Shown here: one piece after another, positions 33,643 to 43,332 of the stretch
Numbering within the stretch: position 1 is the stretch's first letter
Layout: each line of letters opens with the position of its first letter
Assembly (NCBI GenBank): GCA_004835665.1
Contig: RBKR01000014.1
Location: forward strand, 806,001-870,000
Direction: 5' to 3'
From: Phoma sp. XZ068
Taxonomy: Eukaryota > Ascomycota > Dothideomycetes > Pleosporales > Didymellaceae
Length of the DNA: 64,000 nt
Notes under the pieces: generated by a model
Told to the model about the DNA's origin: nothing
The model's input: the letters and a program-made list of their open reading frames with translations, nothing else
Database searches by the model: none
Program-made: the position numbers and the translations under genes

Positions 33643-33882
33643 CTAGTCGCTCAAGTAGAAGTCCTCGTCAGGGCCCCAATGCTCGTTCTCGTAGCCATCA
33701 TCGGAGCTCCAACCGTCCTCGATGTCGCTGCGAGGCGTGTTGGGTGGGTCCCAAGGACGAAGACGGGGCCAGCACTTGCAGGTCATGAGCGAGTGGAAGA
33801 TGAAAGTAGAGTACCACAAGCTGCGAGAGAACTCGACCGACTTGTAGTGATAGTAGCCAGGAGCCTGCGTGTAGTCGTCCAT
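33643..33882 (-). CDS. small ORF directly after the 1537-residue gene; separate protein or alternative last exon
   Basis: ATG at 33880-33882, five bases after the stop of the large gene on the same strand, opens a 79-residue frame. It begins MDDYTQAPGYYHYKSVEF and ends with an acidic tail (SDDGYENEHWGPDEDFYLSD). Composition is protein-like and includes CKCWPRLRPWDPP. Polycistronic mRNAs are rare in fungi, so the more likely reading is that an unrecognised splice near the 3' end of the large gene joins into this frame. I could not find the donor, so it is listed separately. Confidence 0.4.
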   Translation of the reverse strand: MDDYTQAPGYYHYKSVEFSRSLWYSTFIFHSLMTCKCWPRLRPWDPPNTPRSDIEDGWSSDDGYENEHWGPDEDFYLSD

Positions 33883-33887
33883 GATGC

Positions 33888-36800
33888 TCAAAGACGGTTA
33901 GTCGTAGTAGGAGATCGGCGAGAAAAGCTTCGAATGAGATCTCCTCCCTTGTGCCACAAACGCTTCAGGTGATCAATGAGACGGTGACGGTGATAGACGA
34001 CACTGGGCATACCCTCCGCGTCGCGAAATGTGTGGCGGTTTGAGGTAAAGGCTTGAGCTTCACCTGCAGTGTCTTGGATAGGAGAAGTTGCGGAACGGTC
34101 AACTGAGATAGGCGAAGTGAGCTCGAGAGGGTTGCTTGGCGTGCTGAGTGACTTGTTTGTGGCTCGAGTGCTGTTGTCGAGCGTTGCGTTACGGGCAGAA
34201 GAAAAGCGTTTCTTGAGACTGAACTTGCCTTTGCGTACGACTTGCAGCTCAGTATCGTCGTCAGACGTGTCAGAGGCAGAGAAGTTATCTCGAAAGATTG
34301 CCGTCGGTGGTGTCAAAGCTGAGGTAGGGTATCGTTCGCCAACAGCGTGAGGCTGGTCTCCGTTACGCCCAAAAACGCTGAAGCGCTGCAGCTGGCGAGC
34401 GTGAGCACTGGAGTTAGAGCCGGTGCCAAAAGGCGAGCCAACGGGAGTTGTGAAGGTGCTTACAGTAGACGCGTCCGAGATATTGTTGCGTAGATGGGAA
34501 GGGCCAGGGCGTGGTGAGTGCCTGACTGCTGTTGGTGCGGGTAGTGAGATGTCAACAGAAGAAATAGAAGATGTTGCCCACGGGTAGTTCTTGTCGGAGT
34601 TCCAAGGGCGAGTGTCAGTTCTCGTCGGGGTTGGCACGAAGGATCTCAAGGATCTCGTGGTCAAGCCCGACTCGACTGAAGCTCGCAGGACTTGGTGGCC
34701 AACTGTGAGGGCGCGGGGGCGAAGTAGAGTGGGCGAGGGAGCTTCGAGCTGGGCAGATGGAGTTTTGGGACGCGTCGAGCTGTTGTCCTTGGGCTTCACA
34801 CTAGCGCGAGATTCACCTTGTGCACGCTCAACTCCCTCATCGCCCTGGGCAACCGCAACGCCGTTTTCCTTCTCTTTGATAGTGAGCTCTTCATACAGTG
34901 CGTCCTCGATAACGACCATGTTCGGCGAGCCAGCAATTGGTCGCAACCGGGCAGATGAGCGCTTTTGTGCAGGGCCGCCAACCTCATGGATACCCTCCAT
35001 GGCGTGCTCCATGATCATCTCCTCAGCAGCGAACAGGCCTTGATCGCCGATCTTGTAGTACTCTCTCAGCGAGGGCAAGAACTCAGAGAGGCGCTCTGTA
35101 AGACCATTGATCGAAGGGACAGTGACTTGCTCGATCTCCGCCAACAGCTCGGGTGAGATTGCGCGCTGCATGAGCAGCAGGTTGGTCATCTCTGCACGTG
35201 TAGCTTCCTTTGGTGTATTGAGCTGATCCAACTTGTCACAGAAACTCCGGTACTTCTCACGCATCTCCCCTGCTGACACCGGTCGCTGTGGAGTATCTAT
35301 TCGCGGCTCAGATACCTCCACCGGCAAGTGGTCCAACGAACGGGAGTTTCGCAGTCCAAGCTCTTCGTCCAACTTGTCGAACAAGTTCATACGACTGAAA
35401 TTCATCGACGGCAATCCGTGTGTCTGGCCCATACCGCTGCCCAGGGCGCTCCTTCGGTATGATCCGATAGACGATCTCCTCGAGAACAGCGCACCATCAT
35501 CGACCGAGGCCCGCACGCCACCGGGGACACCAAATGGAAACCGAAAGTTCGAGTGCTTTAGGTTGCTTGCACTCGTGTTTAGGCTCGAGTCCTCATGTGA
35601 CTCCTCCTTCAGGTCGGGAAGATAGTGCAAGCCTCCTGGATACCTGTACTGTGACAACCTCAAATCGGTGGTGGTATCATCACTCGAGACAGGCAATGGA
35701 AGGTGGGTCTCGCTAATGCTTGCGGCCGGCTTGTTCAGTTTGAGCGATTTGCGGCCATGCCAGACGAGATGCGTGGTTGTTTGGCTGTCTCGACGGCTGT
35801 CCACAGGCTTAGGGACACCAGATGGCGATGACTGCACGCAGAATCCTGAAGAGCTATCCTGGGGAGAGTACACAGACGAAGCTTCAACAATGACAGGCGA
35901 TGGACTGCTAAACGATTGCTTTTGCAAGGGAGAAGAGGCACCGGCATTGTGCAGCGGTGACGGATCGCAATCTTTGAGAGTGTCCTTTGCTTTCGCGAGA
36001 ACCGTAGTCTCTTTGAACAATGCCTTCTCTGGGGGCTGGATTGCATCGCCTAGAGAGTGCTGCGACGAAGTAACGCTGTCCGCGTGGGGGGTCGCTTGTA
36101 GAGTGTCGCGAGAACTTCCGCCAGTCTTGGTAAGGTCTTCGTCCTTGCTAGGCCTCTTGGCCCATCGCTTGAACAGCATCCAAGACGCAACGCCCATTGA
36201 TCGCTGAGCTTCTTTGGACGTACTCGACTCACGTGGCGGTACTGGAGGTGGTTGATGAGTAACACTGAGCGTGGAAGAGGACCCCGAGATCGACACTGAG
36301 CCTTGCTTCATGCTTGGCTTGGAGCTTGTCCGGGACTTGTTCGCAAATGGGAAGCTCGATTCACGAGGGACACGCAACTTCCGGAGCACGGCTGGAGCTG
36401 GGCTCGAAATTGTTGCTTCAGATGTTGGCCGCGGGCTCTGCATAGTGACCAAAGCAACGGGAGGCGGCTTCGCCACTGGCACCGACACGGATCGACCAGG
36501 CGTCGCGGCGTCTTGAGCGGTCTTGAATGAATGAGCATCTACCTCCTTGATTGAAAGCTCTCTCTCGACCACTGCATCTGGGCAAGATTTATAAGACTTC
36601 GCATCATCGTCGTCCTCTGGCTCACCCTCAAGGGGCTCAGGATCCAGAACATCCGTGGCAGACTTGAAGGACTGTCCATCAGATGACTTCTGTGCATGAT
36701 TGACTCTGCCCTCCACGGCTTGACCCTTGCCTGGCGCAGTATCAGATTCCTTCTCTTTCTCTTTCGTAACACTGTCATCGTCATGCCTAGACTCGGTGTG

Positions 36801-38501
36801 CTGGTAACCGGCTAGAAGATCCGACATATCGACCTCAGTGCTGGGCGCTGTGTCCGGAGGCAACGGTGGCTCCCTGCCAGGAATAGGAGGCACGTCGGCA
36901 CCAACCTGGGCTCCAGTGACGATCGGGATCGAATATCGAACGGCAAAGTCGAGTGTCGAAGAGTCAACGACGCTCGAGTTGGCCTGAGACAAGATACTGA
37001 ATCGTTTGTCTGAGCCATTGTTGCGCACAGTATCCCTCGCATGTGTCGCACTAGCTGCGTCGTGCGTATCCGCCTGCGGAAGCCCATCGTTGTCATCAAT
37101 GGTGAGATGACCTATAGTATCTCCGATATCTTCCGTGGTAGAAGCAGGCTCCAGCGCCTGCAAGATCAGTTCCCTAGTAATCCGCCGGACGACAGGAGAG
37201 GCAGGAAGTTCCACAATGCCAGGAACGACGGTGTTTGAAATCCGCGTGATCTCAGAAGGCCAGATGACACGAGCTGGAGTCGCCGGTGGCTCGACGGATC
37301 CACGCTCCTCCTGAATGGTCTTGATGTTGTTGACGAAGCCGGTTCGCATAGGGTTGACCTCTGGCTCCAGGATTTGTTCGCGTTCAAAGTGCTCACTGTA
37401 ATCGTAGTAAAGCGGGCCACTGACAAACTCCTCTTTCAAGATGGATCCGGTTACATTGTCGACAAGAACCTGAGTGCCTGTTGGGCTGAGCACTGCCTCC
37501 AAAGAAGACCCATTCCGCGGGGTAGGAGGCGAAGGCAAGTCCGATGAAGGGGTGTCGGAGCCGTTGCGCATGTTTGTTGAACCACTGGAGAAGGACCCTT
37601 TGAAGGGCCTGTGAATGGCACGCGGTCGCTCAAGAGGGAAGCCAGAGTAGGTCAGTGGCGGAACGGGAGGTATGTCGCTCTGATATCCCCCAAAGCATGA
37701 TGGCGGGTGACCGTGGCTTGGACGGCGAGACATACCAGACGGTCTGTCCTGGTATCCAAGACTCGTGTCGGAAGGGATTCTCAGTCTCATTTGCCCCTGA
37801 TACTGTATCTGGCCTTGACTACCATGGCCACGTATGTGTCGTGGGTGGGGGCCAGTCACATCGCTCAAGGCGGGTGAGGCTGGCCTGTAAGAGGGACGGC
37901 GGAGCCTAGTGGGGTAGATGTATGGCGACCTGGGACGCTGGATGTGGTCGTGGCTACGCAAGCTGCCCAGAGATCGGTTGCTCGACAGTCTGAAAGTCGG
38001 CTGAGTCGTGTTGGTCATGGAGAAGGACCGTTGGCTATCCCTGTTGTTGCGACTGCTCCGGTGGCGTGCTAGGATGAGGGGCGACGAACCGGGAAGGTTC
38101 ATCACCGTGGGTGAGAGGGTGTCAGCAACGTACTGCGGACCGACCTGCTCTCGCAAGGAGGGGCGTCTAGGTGCTGAAGAAGACGAAGGCCACTGTCGAT
38201 GGTGTCTGCTGGCACGGCTGGATGTGCCGGACATGGACGATGCCGTGGAGAGCCTGCTGCTTGCGCCGCGGCGCTGCGGAGCTCGAGGCACACTGCCAAT
38301 GCCAGAGAAGTCTCCACTGAGGCCGACGACATTGCCCATCTCGGTGGACGTCCGTAGCATCGACATAACGCCCGGAGCAGAGGCAAGAAGCTCCTGCTTG
38401 TCAGCACCGCCGTGCTGCCTATAGGCGGCCCGAGACATGGCGGACATGTTGGACGCCCTGCTGGTGCGCCCGCTGGCGTTGGGGTCTCGATCGGCAAGCA
38501 T
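33888..38501 (-). CDS. large Ser/Pro-rich fungal protein, function unknown
   Basis: Uninterrupted 1537-residue frame. Most of it is low-complexity Ser/Arg/Pro sequence typical of disordered cytoplasmic regulators (SRLSTASSMSGTSSRASRHH; many SP and TP sites). More conserved-looking islands are EEFVSGPLYYDYSEHFEREQ (about residue 370), PVVRRITRELILQALEPAS (about 435), MGVASWMLFKRWAKRP (about 780), and a helical segment with KYRSFCDKLDQLNTPKEATRAEM through SEFLPSLREYYKIGDQGLFAAEEMIMEHA (about 1120-1200). The C-terminal end is basic (DHLKRLWHKGGDLIRSFSRR). No enzyme motif, zinc finger or membrane segment is seen. Such proteins in Pezizomycotina are often cell-polarity or septum factors, but I make no assignment. 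One intronless exon of 4.6 kb is notable. Confidence 0.7.
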   Translation of the reverse strand: MLADRDPNASGRTSRASNMSAMSRAAYRQHGGADKQELLASAPGVMSMLRTSTEMGNVVGLSGDFSGIGSVPRAPQRRGASSRLSTASSMSGTSSRASRHHRQWPSSSSAPRRPSLREQVGPQYVADTLSPTVMNLPGSSPLILARHRSSRNNRDSQRSFSMTNTTQPTFRLSSNRSLGSLRSHDHIQRPRSPYIYPTRLRRPSYRPASPALSDVTGPHPRHIRGHGSQGQIQYQGQMRLRIPSDTSLGYQDRPSGMSRRPSHGHPPSCFGGYQSDIPPVPPLTYSGFPLERPRAIHRPFKGSFSSGSTNMRNGSDTPSSDLPSPPTPRNGSSLEAVLSPTGTQVLVDNVTGSILKEEFVSGPLYYDYSEHFEREQILEPEVNPMRTGFVNNIKTIQEERGSVEPPATPARVIWPSEITRISNTVVPGIVELPASPVVRRITRELILQALEPASTTEDIGDTIGHLTIDDNDGLPQADTHDAASATHARDTVRNNGSDKRFSILSQANSSVVDSSTLDFAVRYSIPIVTGAQVGADVPPIPGREPPLPPDTAPSTEVDMSDLLAGYQHTESRHDDDSVTKEKEKESDTAPGKGQAVEGRVNHAQKSSDGQSFKSATDVLDPEPLEGEPEDDDDAKSYKSCPDAVVERELSIKEVDAHSFKTAQDAATPGRSVSVPVAKPPPVALVTMQSPRPTSEATISSPAPAVLRKLRVPRESSFPFANKSRTSSKPSMKQGSVSISGSSSTLSVTHQPPPVPPRESSTSKEAQRSMGVASWMLFKRWAKRPSKDEDLTKTGGSSRDTLQATPHADSVTSSQHSLGDAIQPPEKALFKETTVLAKAKDTLKDCDPSPLHNAGASSPLQKQSFSSPSPVIVEASSVYSPQDSSSGFCVQSSPSGVPKPVDSRRDSQTTTHLVWHGRKSLKLNKPAASISETHLPLPVSSDDTTTDLRLSQYRYPGGLHYLPDLKEESHEDSSLNTSASNLKHSNFRFPFGVPGGVRASVDDGALFSRRSSIGSYRRSALGSGMGQTHGLPSMNFSRMNLFDKLDEELGLRNSRSLDHLPVEVSEPRIDTPQRPVSAGEMREKYRSFCDKLDQLNTPKEATRAEMTNLLLMQRAISPELLAEIEQVTVPSINGLTERLSEFLPSLREYYKIGDQGLFAAEEMIMEHAMEGIHEVGGPAQKRSSARLRPIAGSPNMVVIEDALYEELTIKEKENGVAVAQGDEGVERAQGESRASVKPKDNSSTRPKTPSAQLEAPSPTLLRPRALTVGHQVLRASVESGLTTRSLRSFVPTPTRTDTRPWNSDKNYPWATSSISSVDISLPAPTAVRHSPRPGPSHLRNNISDASTVSTFTTPVGSPFGTGSNSSAHARQLQRFSVFGRNGDQPHAVGERYPTSALTPPTAIFRDNFSASDTSDDDTELQVVRKGKFSLKKRFSSARNATLDNSTRATNKSLSTPSNPLELTSPISVDRSATSPIQDTAGEAQAFTSNRHTFRDAEGMPSVVYHRHRLIDHLKRLWHKGGDLIRSFSRRSPTTTNRL

Positions 38502-39430
38502 GGTGCTGCCCAGGACGTGACTACACTGAGCAGGATGCTGAGCGTGAAAAGAGCTGTGGAAGTAGGGAGTGTGGATGGTGATGATGTGGTGATAGTGGGA
38601 TGGCCAAACAAGGGGACGCCAGCAACGCTGAGGCTATCCAAAAACAAACGAGTGACTGCGGCACCGCCCTCACCTACACTCAGACCAACACGGGAGCGAT
38701 GCTGGGATGCTGACGATAGACAAGCGGAATGCGGAGAGAGGGAGAGACGAAAGAAGCTCGAGCAGAAAAGACGCAGCTCCGCAAGAGTCGTTCCTGCCTG
38801 CCTTGTCGAGGTAAGAGCGAGCCCGCAGCACACCAGGAGCGCACACGGCAGGCACAGCGACGACAGAATGAACGACAATGGCAGAGCAGGAAGAAGTTGA
38901 ATGAAACGACAGGGACGGCAGGGACAAGCTTCAGCGAGAGTATAGCTGCTCTGGTATTGGATACATACCTACATCCTCTTACCGCAAACTTCATATCTGA
39001 TGCTCCCTCCTGTAACAGCAAGCTCAACGTCTCCAGCCCAGCTCGCAAGCTCCTCTCGAAGCCAATCGCACCCAAAGCGAGCCTTTTGCATTACTACACC
39101 CCCTGCCGGACAGATCGCACTGCACAATATTTTGAGAGAGCGGCCAACCCAATGCTCCGTCTTTTCGCCATACCTACCACCACTCGATTCGGCGGAGGCT
39201 GGCGCACACACTTGACATCATGGCATCGACGGGACAGCAGGGAAGCAAAAGAACCATGTACAAATTGTATGTACGCAGACGCTAGATGCCGAAAAGGCCA
39301 GGATACAAGAATATGGTATATGCAAACTGAAGGAAGACCTATGAGCAAACAAAAGGGTATATGGCTGCGAGATGCCAAGACAGACAACGCCCGCTATAAA
39401 TGAGACAAAGCAAATGTGAGCGTATGTGGT
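38502..39430. promoter_or_regulatory. intergenic region upstream of the large Ser-rich gene
   Basis: About 930 bp between two minus-strand genes. It holds the 3' region of the gene at 39431-41113 and the promoter and 5' leader of the gene starting at 38501. Overlapping open frames on both strands (up to 220 codons) reflect purine/pyrimidine bias and have no recognised content. Confidence 0.4.
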
Positions 39431-41113
39431 TCACTCGGCGATGGTATGTATATCGTTCTTCTTCTTGGTGAAGAAACGTCGAAGCGACTGAAGACTACCC
39501 CTCTTCAACAGCCGCTTGCTGGTCGTTTCTGAGTATGCGCTCATCGAAGTTGGTGGCCGATCTGGCGGTTCCGCTGACTTCACAGACCGCAGATTTGAAC
39601 TTGTTGGGGTCATGGTCCCTGTTCGACTAAACGTGGACTGTTTGGGGGTGTGTTGGGCGCTGCTCGGGAACAGGCCAAACTGAACGCTCGATGACGCGGA
39701 ACGTGGTGGTGCTGTGCTAGCTGGCGACATGATCGAAGCTCCTGACATTGAAGAGTAAGCTGAGTCCTTTGCTGTCATGGGCGGACTATCCCCCTCTTTA
39801 TTGGACAGATTTCGCCGATGACCGTGTTTATGGCTAATACGACTAGGCTCTGTCTGGGGTACTGTGGCAGCCTTACGTTGTTCTTCACTATGCCAGGCTT
39901 CGTGGTGGTACTCAGGCTGCTTTGGTGTAGGTCGACTTGGCACATCTATGTCAGGACGAGGAGCAGGCGCTGGTGGTGAGACGGGTGTCTCGGCCTGTGG
40001 ATGAGCGTTTCCGGCCATGTAAGGGTTTACTGGCTCCGGCTGTGGCTGATAATGCGGTACACGCGAGACCGGACGTCCACGAGATTCCAGGTCAGGAGGC
40101 GTTCTGCTGTCGGTCTGCGGAGTGGCGAGGATAACCGGTACTTGTGGAGTGGGCGGTGTGGGAAGAGGTTTGTTCTGCGAGCCTTTCCGAGACGATCGAC
40201 GACCATTATCGCGCAAGTTCGACTTGGAGGAATTTCGTGAGGAGGAAGTAGTCGCAATCTGCCCAACTGTCAGCTTCAGCCTGGACGAGCTTTGACTGGC
40301 ACCACCTACCAGACTTCGCCGGCTGGCGGCGCCGCAGCGCTTTTCAATTTCGTTGCAGTAACTGCTAACCTGCACGAGCATCGTCCCGAGCCGTTCTGCT
40401 TTTGTCACTAAGCTCTGTAAGAACTGCGCCCAGCCACCTGTGTTTCCGCACATGGCTGAGTAGATGCGACCGACATCTTCATTGTGGTAAGCCCATTCAT
40501 CGCCAATGTCGCGGAGATAGAGTTCGAGCTCGTGGTTCGCGTCTCGGTAGATGCTAATGTCGACGAGGTAGTCGTTGAGCAGTTGCGACATGCGATTGAT
40601 GGTGCGCTCAATGGTTATGTTTCCGTCCAGCAGCGAGGAGCGGTATGCGCGGTCGTCGAGCAGGCGATCGAACTCGTTGACGTGTTCCATGGGCACTCGC
40701 AGGCACTTGTGCCGGAAGAGCATGTCCTTGAGGCTCTGCTCCACATCTTCATTTGCGCGCTGCAGGAAACCATCGAGTTCGTTGACGTGTTTCAGGAGGA
40801 TATCGGCGACATCGGCGGTCGATTTCTCGAGGTGTTGATGCAGCAGGTGGACGCCAAAGACGATTTGGGCGATTGTTTTCAGTAAGGGATGGAAGTTGCC
40901 GTTGGGGTGGTGTCGCCAATGGCAGCTGTACGTGTAGTTGTAGGTGAGTTCCTCGGCATCGGCCTCTCTGCACAGCAATTGCTGGCGAGTCTTGACGCCG
41001 CGGCCGGGCGTCTTGAAGGGCACGACGCCCGTCTCGCCGGTTGCGTCGAGCATCGACTCCTCGAAGGCGGCCTGCATCGACGGCAGGGGGTGGATGGGGA
41101 AGGTCGCGGTCAT
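39431..41113 (-). CDS. conserved fungal protein with helical N-terminal domain, function unknown
   Basis: 560 residues from the ATG at 41113 (MTATFPIHPLPSMQAAF). The frame extends to an ATG at 41209, but the extra 32 residues are Arg-rich and look like leader sequence. The first 270 residues form a helical domain (LLKTIAQIVFGVHLLHQHLEKST, ILLKHVNELDGFLQRANEDVEQSLKDML, DISIYRDANHELELYLRDIG, EWAYHNEDVGRIYSAM). Short Cys-containing segments include LLCREADAEEL, SYCNEIEKRC and TYSCHWRHH. The rest is Ser/Pro-rich and disordered, with a basic C-terminus (LLKRGSLQSLRRFFTKKK) that could contact membranes or nucleic acid. No enzyme motif is seen. The start faces the divergent gene at 41947 across an 830-bp GC-rich interval. 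Confidence 0.65.
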   Translation of the reverse strand: MTATFPIHPLPSMQAAFEESMLDATGETGVVPFKTPGRGVKTRQQLLCREADAEELTYNYTYSCHWRHHPNGNFHPLLKTIAQIVFGVHLLHQHLEKSTADVADILLKHVNELDGFLQRANEDVEQSLKDMLFRHKCLRVPMEHVNEFDRLLDDRAYRSSLLDGNITIERTINRMSQLLNDYLVDISIYRDANHELELYLRDIGDEWAYHNEDVGRIYSAMCGNTGGWAQFLQSLVTKAERLGTMLVQVSSYCNEIEKRCGAASRRSLVGGASQSSSRLKLTVGQIATTSSSRNSSKSNLRDNGRRSSRKGSQNKPLPTPPTPQVPVILATPQTDSRTPPDLESRGRPVSRVPHYQPQPEPVNPYMAGNAHPQAETPVSPPAPAPRPDIDVPSRPTPKQPEYHHEAWHSEEQRKAATVPQTEPSRISHKHGHRRNLSNKEGDSPPMTAKDSAYSSMSGASIMSPASTAPPRSASSSVQFGLFPSSAQHTPKQSTFSRTGTMTPTSSNLRSVKSAEPPDRPPTSMSAYSETTSKRLLKRGSLQSLRRFFTKKKNDIHTIAE

Positions 41114-41946
41114 GGTGGGCTTGTCGCGCGCCTCGTGCCATTCGTAGGGGTCACGATGGGGCTCGAGGCTGCGGCGCCCGCGCTGGGAGGCTCTGCGCAG
41201 AGGGACCATCCGCGCTCGTGGTGTGCGGCCGGAGACGGACGACGTCGTCGCCCGCTATATGGCGCAGGCAGACGCGGGCCCAGACTGGCAGCTCGCGGGA
41301 TCAGGGCTGCGGGCTGCGCATACGCACAAGACACGGCCAGAAGTGCGCCAGCAGGAGGCAGCAAGCGGGCGGTGCCGGGGAGGGCAGGCAGTCTGCAGCC
41401 GACCGGCTGTTCTAGCAGTCTTCAGCGGCCGGTGAGGTGTGCCGCATGCTGGTGCTGAGGGATGGAGTCGCAAAGGGGCTGCACGCCGCACAGGGGAACA
41501 CGCTGCGGGAGGGCGCGGCAGAAGCGAGTGTGGGACTCGGAGGGCTCGGGCAGGGCAGCAGATCTCCAGTCAGTTGTCTGCAGTCATCAGCTCACAGCTC
41601 ACCGCTGGCAGATCGACTGCAGGGTGCGGGCGTGCTGGCCCTCGTCGTGCGCCAGGAGAGGCTGCCGGAGCTGCAGCGCCATCCGAGCTCCCGGCCCGTT
41701 CAGGGCGCGGTGGGGAAGGCGTTCCTCCACCAAGCAAACGCTGCCAAACCGCGCACCGCGGCCCCGAGCTAGAGCGCACGCTGTCTCTGCGGCCATCGTC
41801 CCCCAGCGCGCGTCTCTCCGCAGCGCGCTTCGTGTGTTGTCGGCGCCGGGGTCCATGTTCGAGTGCCCGGGGCAGGCGCATCCAGCACGCTGCGACCCCT
41901 CCCTGTGCGACGTCTGGCGTGCAACTGCGCTGCAGCAGGCATCGCC
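41114..41946. promoter_or_regulatory. GC-rich divergent promoter region
   Basis: About 830 bp separate the start codons of two divergently transcribed genes. The interval is GC-rich, with CAGCTCACAGC/CTGCAG-type short repeats around 41560-41630. Open frames occur on every strand through composition. Both promoters must lie here; no specific element is assigned. Confidence 0.4.
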
Positions 41947-43218
41947 ATGCAGCCCTCAGCGCCTGATCGCGAGGACACCCCCCCCTTCACCACGCCCGAT
42001 GCATCCATGGACGAGCAGCCCGCCGCAACGCCCTCGCCTGCCCCTGACGCAGCCGAGGCCAGCAGCGGAGCGGTTGACCCGCTAGTCGCGAACGCTGCTC
42101 AGCGAATAGCCGACGTCATCAATGGCTTCAGGCGCGAGCTGCATCAGCGCGACGGCACACGCGCCCACGCCCAGGGATCCCTGGTGCTGGTCCTGCCGTC
42201 GGGCGAGTCCTCTACGCCCTTCAAATTGACCGTCACGCCTGCTCAGGAGGGCGACGGCTATCCTGTCACTGTGCAAGCAGCCCTCAACCTGCCAGAAGCA
42301 GTCACCATTGAGCACGCGACACCGCCTACACTGCCTATTTCCAAGCCCTCGCGACACCCCTCAGCTGCTGAACTCGAAGAGGACGTTGTCTTGTGCAATA
42401 AGCGCAAGCTCAGTGATGGTGACGGCGACTCAAGCAAGCGCCAACGCGCCAGCAGAGAAGATGACCAAGACGCTGCTATGCCCCTGATCACCAAAGAAGA
42501 CCTCCGCGATATCCTCGCCCACCTTCGGGAGGATATACACGGAGACACCACCAAGACCGTCAACCATGTGCAACACCTGCTACGGCGCTTCAAGGAACAG
42601 TTGCACGAACAGAGCAAACCAAGCTTCGAACAATCGCAAGGACAACAATCAGGGGGTCCCTTACGCAGCTCAACATCCGCAGCAACAGGCCCCAGCGACT
42701 CATTTCCATCACCTGACGTCGACCCTGACGATGCCAATGCCTCGATATCCGAGGTCGTCCGCCGAGAAGCATCGCTCCTGTCCCGGCAGATCAAATGGGT
42801 GGAGGACTGCAGACGAACGGCCACCGATGTCCACATCAAGCGAGAGGACACATGGCGGACCACTTCCGCGAGCTTCCACGACCAGCAGCGACAAGATCGC
42901 GAGAACTTTCAGACCCGGATGGTGCACGATTCGGCAATGCACTCTCAAACGCTGAACCAGATTCTGAACGAAGTCAAGGCAATTGGTCTGTACGCACAGA
43001 ACATGAAGTGGGAAACGCCAAGTTACCTGAACCACATGCCGAACGCATCACCTCAAATTCCTACACCACCGACCTTCCCTATCCAGCCTGCACGACCAGC
43101 ATTTCCAACCCAGCCGACACAACAAGCACATACTCCGTCGTCTGGCTCAAAGCCGTCAGCCCAGCAGCAAAATTTCACCTGGAAGACTGGGCGGGGTCCT
43201 GGCACACAGAATGGATGA
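41947..43218 (+). CDS. fungal nuclear-type disordered/coiled protein, function unknown
   Basis: 423 residues from the ATG at 41947 (MQPSAPDREDT). An in-frame ATG at 41863 would add 28 residues, but homology-like sequence does not obviously extend there. Residues 40-110 contain helix RIADVINGFRRELHQRD and a beta-like stretch GSLVLVLPSGESSTPFKLTVTP. A bipartite-like nuclear signal, NKRKLSDGDGDSSKRQR, lies near residue 155. The middle (DLRDILAHLREDIHGDTTKTVNHVQHLLRRFKEQL) and later part (DNASISEVVRREASLLSRQIKWVEDCRRT-like, QTLNQILNEVKAIGLYAQNM) are predicted coiled coils by eye. The last 60 residues are Pro/Gln-rich. It converges on the following minus-strand enzyme gene, with 114 bp between stops. 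Confidence 0.65.
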   Translation: MQPSAPDREDTPPFTTPDASMDEQPAATPSPAPDAAEASSGAVDPLVANAAQRIADVINGFRRELHQRDGTRAHAQGSLVLVLPSGESSTPFKLTVTPAQEGDGYPVTVQAALNLPEAVTIEHATPPTLPISKPSRHPSAAELEEDVVLCNKRKLSDGDGDSSKRQRASREDDQDAAMPLITKEDLRDILAHLREDIHGDTTKTVNHVQHLLRRFKEQLHEQSKPSFEQSQGQQSGGPLRSSTSAATGPSDSFPSPDVDPDDANASISEVVRREASLLSRQIKWVEDCRRTATDVHIKREDTWRTTSASFHDQQRQDRENFQTRMVHDSAMHSQTLNQILNEVKAIGLYAQNMKWETPSYLNHMPNASPQIPTPPTFPIQPARPAFPTQPTQQAHTPSSGSKPSAQQQNFTWKTGRGPGTQNG

Positions 43219-43332
43219 GTCTGCCACGAAGCATGTCCTTGTACAGGCAGAGTATCGAGACTCGAAAGGGGAAGGGGGCGAAAGAGTTTCAGGGGTTCAA
43301 TATCGAATGCAAAGCTGTCTCGGGGAATAGCT

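Noticed and set aside
38412..38900. 162-codon + frame antisense to the start of the 1537-residue gene
   Set aside because: Shadow of Ser-rich coding sequence; no motif.
41439..42085. Arg/Ser/Pro-rich + frames over the divergent promoter
   Set aside because: GC-driven open frames; they conflict with the better-supported start at 41947.
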